Made by a program: the position numbers and the translations under genes
Source of the DNA: Gnetum montanum
Taxonomy: Eukaryota; Streptophyta; Gnetopsida; Gnetales; Gnetaceae
Assembly: GCA_015680685.1 (NCBI GenBank)
Contig: MNCI01001919.1
Location: 154,042 to 218,041, forward strand
DNA: 64,000 nucleotides
Direction of reading: 5' to 3'
Notes under the pieces: model-generated
The model's database searches: none
Told to the model about the DNA's origin: nothing
The model's input: the letters and a program-made list of their open reading frames with translations, nothing else
Part shown: one piece after another, positions 58,301-64,000 of the stretch
Layout: every line of letters begins with the position of its first letter
Numbering within the stretch: position 1 is the stretch's first letter

Positions 58301-61300
58301 TCAAATTTGAAGTTATTTTGGAATCTTTTCAAGGGTCAAATTAGTAGTTACAACTATGCTATGACTCATAGTAAACTATAATAAATTGCAAGATAGATGA
58401 CAACTTATAGTCTAGTGTAGTTAGCTAACATGATGTTTTTATTATGGAAATTAATTAAAATTCAAGTTGTGAGATGACTACAACTTACAATAGATTGTAG
58501 AAACTACTAAAGGTAAAACATATAATATTCCACACTCATCACAAATTACTCTTAAGAAATGTTACTAAAGTAAACTACAAGGGAGGTGTGAATTGTTGTC
58601 ACATGCACTATGCATTGGTTACTATAATACCACATTAACCTAGGCTTAGGCTACAAAGGTAATACTTAGAAAATTAATTACAACATAATAAACATTGAAA
58701 CAATGCCAATAAAATTTACACATAATGTAGTAGACATTCATAAATAGGTGGATAAGAGCACAAAAATTAAAAGTAAATTGAATATAAAATTACAATGAAA
58801 ATTTCTCCTTATGTATGAAATTTAACTTATTCACTAAGCAATAATAACTCATTCCTTTTATTGTTCAAGAACCAAATATACATTAACCAAATAACATTAT
58901 AAGAATGGAATTAATGATATAGTATCCAAAATAAAATCAAGGTATTAGGACACTATCATTCCAAAATAATATTCAAATAATAAGCTCTAAATTGATATTA
59001 CCAATTATCATCTTTAATAAACAAGAAAGTAAAGGTAGGTCTACAACAAAGATAGGTAAGTACAAATTCAACACTACCAACCAATGAACACAAAAATTAC
59101 AAAGTGAAAGTTAAACATAAAAACTTAGAAAAATTACATAAACTACAAATGAAACAAATAGCAAAAGAAATTTAAAGTTCTTATCTATGCATCAACTTCT
59201 CCAATTACTTCTCATCACAAATGTCTATTTCACTTGGAAGTTAAAAACAAAGAAGAAAGTTAGTCTACATAAGTTAGTAGGAAAAATAAATTACAAGTAC
59301 TTCATTAAGGTTCTTGGAATCAAGTACTAAGTATCTAGATAGTCATGTATAGATGTTGCTACATCCATAAATATTAGCATTAAAACATAATTACAAAGAT
59401 CCAAAACATCAAATAAATAATATTATATGGCCAAAACACCCAAATTGAATTCCATCATCATACATCCTTAAAGATAGCACCAAAATCTAACTATTCAAAT
59501 ATCAAAGTTAAGATTTTTATTGTTTGTACACAAAAAGAGATTTCCAACAAAATCAAAAGAAAAAAATTTACCTACAATACTTATTTATTATTTCTTAAAT
59601 TTAATACCAAGATCAGCCAAAAATACCAAGATTCACCAAGCTAAAATTTCCCCAATGAAGAATTTCTTAAAGGTCAATGCAACATGGGCTTTACTACTAT
59701 AGATCAAAAGGGATTACAAAATTTTTTAAGATTCCTTTAAATCCAACTAGTCACTCCCTCTATGCTAGGTTCACCAAAATCAAATAAAGAAGCTGAACTA
59801 ACATCTTAAATGTCAATTTACCTAAATCAAATAGGAAATATTAGAAAATAAATATAAATAATTATCAAAACCCAAGTTGTAGATAAACATAATCAATCAC
59901 ATATTAATAGTCAAACCAAATGTTGATAATCCTTAAGTCTCATACATTTTCAATATTGATGAGGCCCAAGTTCATATATTAATTTTGAAATTCTAATGGA
60001 CTTTAGTTATGATTTATCATCTTATTTATTTAAATTAACAAGTCAAAACTATGTTTTAGGCACTAGAACTATATCTACAAAATCCTAATAGCTACCATTT
60101 CCCATGTTGGCGTTTTCATATGCAATGTACAAAACATCATAATATACATCATAGTTCCTGATGTAGGTCATAAAAAAATTTAAAATGATCATATGGCTAT
60201 TAGAAAGTACCTTGAGATCAATGTCATTATCACAAAAATATTTTTCTTTTGGACATTAGACCTTGAAGAAGAAATCAAATTTGAAAAGTATAAAATGGAC
60301 TAAAATTTCTAACAAATCGATCCAAAAATATGCCAAAATTAAATAAAGTTCAAATTAGATTATAAATAAATAAAATTCATCATGGAACATTAGCATAATC
60401 ATAGAAATGTATATCCAAATCCAAATTATAAATATATGCATTCCATCATACTCATTCTATCAATCATATACCATCAATCCAAAATGTGCATTAATGAATA
60501 TATTCAATGTCCAAAATTATGAGTATTATAATAAAATTCCCTAATCTATTGGAAATGCTACCAAAAAAAAATATAGCATTGTTGAGCTCTTCAAAATAGG
60601 TTCTAAATCCTAAAGACAAGTAAAAGATCAATGATTATATCCAAGCAAGATCTAAAATAAAATCCTAAAAGGAAAGCACTTATGTAGATCTAGAAAGTTA
60701 TGCAAGCTTAGCTATGGCTCCTCTTCTATTCAACAATATCTTCCTCTCTATTTCTATCAAATATGTGTAATAGAAGGTAAATTTTTCACTACATTTGATA
60801 CATTAAAACAATGTTGATACATGGATAAAATAGGATGAAATAGTTGAAACAACTAAAAATAATATTTTCTCAATATAATTATATAAACTAAAATTTAAAA
60901 CAACTAAAACAAATGATAAACTATTATGAGAGAGAGAAATTTATTATAAATCTTAATATGGAGCAAAAAACAACAATCAACTTGAGTGAGACACAATAAC
61001 AATAAAGTAATGGCAAAACAAACAAATTATCTCATGAGAATATATTTAATAATCACTCTTGGCTCTAGTCCAATATTGATGGAGTAGTTTCTTATATCAC
61101 ATATTGAGAAGTTGCATAATGATCATTCTTCACTCTACTTCATATAATGAAAGAGTTTCTCACAATCTCTAAATATGTTTATAGTTTCAACATAATGGGG
61201 CATATACTTGAAGTGAAATAACAAAATGGAGGCTTAAAGGTAGAGGTTCTTAATAGCATCCTCTGACTCTTATGAAGTTCTCTCCTCTTTAATTTTTCAA

Positions 61301-63500
61301 CTCTTTAATCAAATAGTCTCTTAGATTTCTTCCTCTTCTATTACAAAATACATAGCCACATTCCTCATATAGCTCGTAGAGGTTGGTTAACTTAACTTTA
61401 TTTAGGAAAGGTAACCTATGTTAGATTATAATTTGGTAGGGCTAGGTGATTCATGTTTTCATACCAATCCGCTAATTTTAGCAATGTGTATGCAGATAAT
61501 ATATTTTTATGAAATATATTCCTAATCATATAGAACCACATGAATACACAAGGTACATGAATTTCAACATAAGAGAATATAGTTCATGATTTTAATATCT
61601 ATCGCTTGCATCTTAATTAATCTCAATCTCTTGATGTTGAAGAGAACATAAAATATATAAGCATCATAGATAATTTCTAACAAGCTCTATCTCCTAGATG
61701 TTGATGAGATAAATGAATGATCTCTAATGAAAAGAGTATCAAGTATTTATCATCATAAGGGCATGTTAAGAACAAGATAATGGATAATTTCTAAGTAAAA
61801 TTCAAAATAAAAATACAAATAAAAAAAATCTAAAATGAAAATATAAATATAATTCTAAAAAGCATCTATACATAATGTTGATCCTTCAAGATATTGCCAA
61901 GTACTACATATTAAGCTATTACAACTTTATATACTAACTAAGTTCTAAGGTCCAAACCCAAATAACTAACTTGAGGTGGGAGTATGGGAATGGAGAAGGA
62001 AAGGGATGGGGTAGTACCTCATGCTACCACTCTAGAAAATAAAATATAGATATATTAACTAATTATCAAAAAATTATATAAGCATGCTAACCATATAACA
62101 ACCAAAGCATACCACATCTCCAATGTAAAATCCTATCTGCCAACCACCCCTCTAGTACCTAATACCTACTTACTAATACCTTCAAAAAAATATTTAGGGC
62201 ACATATTCTTAAAATAAATTAAATTAAAATACCAAATACAATTTATAAAGATAATTACAAGCATAGCATAACTATATAAATAAGCCCAAAACTACACATC
62301 ATCATCAAAGAATATCTAAATAGAGAGTAAAATTAATATAGTTCCATTGATCTTGAACCAATGCAATATATCATATAAATCATAGTATGATCTAGTTATA
62401 AGCTTCAAAAAATGATGTTGAATGCATTCCAAAAAATACTCATGTATATCTTTGTGTTCAAGAAATATAAAAGAGGGTATAATACATATGATATAGTTAG
62501 AAACCCATGTTACCATGGTTTGAGATGAAATAATATTTATGATTTTATATTTTATAATTTTCATGGAACTTATTATTATAAGAAATAAAAAAAATAGGTA
62601 ACATACATGATTTGCAATTTCTATTGGGGATATGTGCAACACCATATAAAAAATGCAATAAAGTTGACTCCTAGTCACAGTCTCAATGGCCCAACATCAT
62701 GTCATATAGTTATGATGTCCTTAGATAATGATGAATCATCATAACTTAAGAAAATAAGGATTAAATAAATATTTTTATTATTCTAATGTTTTATAAATGT
62801 TTTTTGTCTTTTCATGTTTAAGACATCAATAGTAAAATAACAAAAAACTATAATATTTATTCATTGTATAATCACTCAACACCACATTGAACAAATAGTT
62901 TCAAGCAACGTAAGCATGGTAGCACTATGATAGAGTCTATCTATATTTGTGAAAGTGACAACTCAAAAACACACAATATAGGAAAGGAAATTAACTTCCC
63001 TAAGGGAGAAAGAGCTCTCAAAATAAAAAATACACTAAAAGCAAAAAGGAAAGGTTAAAATTTAAGTTGTTAATTGTGATATTTCATCCAATGTATTTAT
63101 AGTTTTTGCATACAAATAAAAAGGGTTTTTTGATCCCTAGACATCAATAGTGGCTCGTCAATGTAATCTAAACTAACCCTAGGTGCACTTGATGTAAAGT
63201 TAGGCTAACCAAGCCTATCAATAAAATGAGTTAGTACCCCTGCATTGATGTAGGAAGTGTGCTAATGCAAGGTAGTCAATGCACCTCTTCTAAAAAATAC
63301 ACTTTACCTTTTCAATTATGGGTATAAGATAGAACTCAAGACAAGATGTCAAAATAAAAGTTATAGGACATTGAAATAAAATTTAAATAATCGTATAAAG
63401 TTTGAAATTATGCTACAACCTTAAGTTATGATCCAAGGAGTAAGGATACATCTTGAAAGAGTAAGAACCTCTATCAAACATGATAAACCATAAACATAGG
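55311..63500. other. Eight kilobases of AT-rich sequence without a recognisable feature
   Basis: ORFs of 60-120 codons occur (59520-59702 plus, 62316-62678 minus), but they are low in coding character and show no motif. Parts may be decayed LINE or LTR sequence. I see no terminal repeats, arrays or RNA genes. Confidence 0.4.
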
Positions 63501-64000
63501 TGATGAGTAGCGAGGTACCCCTACACTCAACCATACGAATACGAGCGTGCACGCGCGATCCAGTCGAACTCTGCAGACTAAATGCCTTAACACCACAAGA
63601 AACACTTGGGGTTAATCGTTCGTTGTCTTCCCAGGCTTGCTTGTAAGTTTCACGGTGTATGGTTAAGCAAGTTTGAGGTATGTGATTTTTTTGGTATTTT
63701 TCGGTTTATCTTCTATGCTATCAGGGGAAAGGGTTGAGAAACTAACTAACTCTAACTAATGTCCTAAGTCTAAGTTAACTAGCGTCAGCATCCGTTCCCA
63801 CTTATCGGACACACCCTGAACTATGCAACTGTGGCTTACCAAACGCTAATCGTTACTGGGATCGCCACACGTAACGCAAGTGCTCGAAGTGGTCGTACTG
63901 AGGTACCTATTTAGCTTAAGTGTGATAAGTAGCCGATTCCTTAGCTAGCCGTACACACCCGTGGGTGCTCGTAACTAAGTCGTACTTATCACACGTTCTA
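63501..64000 (-). mobile_element. Younger Athila-like LTR running off the window
   Basis: Starts TGATGAGTAGCGAGGTACCCC and matches the LTRs at 47666 and 50369, but keeps many CpG sites (for example GAGCGTGCACGCGCGATCC) that are TpG or CpA in the others, so it is a more recent insertion. On the left there is no primer site, only AT-rich DNA, so this is the 3' LTR of a minus-strand element lying to the right, or a solo LTR. Candidate target duplication: ATAGG (63496-63500). Confidence 0.7.

Noticed and set aside
62316-62678. 120-codon minus-strand ORF, hydrophobic
   Set aside because: Composition follows the AT-rich DNA (Ile, Tyr, Phe, Leu); no motif and no neighbour supports it.

Overview
This is a gene-poor, AT-rich window of nuclear DNA from a seed plant with a large, repeat-filled genome. 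It is built almost entirely of decayed retrotransposons, and the sequence does not allow a species call. There is no operon, prokaryotic gene, CRISPR array, rRNA or tRNA gene that I can support. Almost all coding remnants read through only if TAG/TAA/TGA is taken as a decayed CAG/CAA/CGA (or TGG), the pattern expected from cytosine methylation and deamination.

The centrepiece is a structurally complete Ty3/gypsy element at 2809-19140. It has two LTRs of about 1.6 kb, a matching 5-bp target duplication (GAGAT at 2804-2808 and 19141-19145), a tRNA-type primer site, a polypurine tract, gag-protease, reverse transcriptase-RNase H, a second RNase H and integrase. The second RNase H and the gag zinc knuckle place it in the Tat/Ogre lineage. 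Between protease (ends 8287) and reverse transcriptase (opens about 12401) lies a 4.1-kb interval. It holds, on the opposite strand, what reads as a seven-exon gene (12231 down to 8864, about 968 codons, introns of 64-94 nt, compatible phases at five of six introns). The 3' untranslated part carries 15 short degenerate repeats, and each LTR has a conserved 15-bp hairpin.

That element sits inside an older one: a related LTR end (1-1397) followed by a decayed sense-strand gene (about 1436-2808, resuming at 19146). This gene is recognisably homologous to a minus-strand gene at 38.2-39.8 kb, and the latter weakly resembles the nested antisense gene. These look like copies of one family of extra, non-gag-pol protein carried with LTR elements.

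The rest runs as follows. A heavily decayed chromovirus-like pol is at 21.6-23.8 kb (+). An Athila-like element has LTR end, primer site and gag-protease at 26.3-29.6 kb (+) but no pol. A non-LTR reverse transcriptase scrap is at 33.6-34.3 kb (+) and a coiled-coil remnant at 36.3 kb (+). An Athila-like element on the minus strand (42.1-48.57 kb) has its 5' LTR inserted directly into the gag of another minus-strand Athila-like copy (48.57-51.27 kb). An L1-type LINE is on the minus strand (about 51.95-55.3 kb), followed by about 8 kb of AT-rich sequence in which I recognise nothing. A younger, CpG-rich LTR of the Athila-like family begins at 63501 and runs off the window. Assembly gaps lie at 6950-7490, 13597, 14902 (with a duplicated overlap) and 51155-51182.
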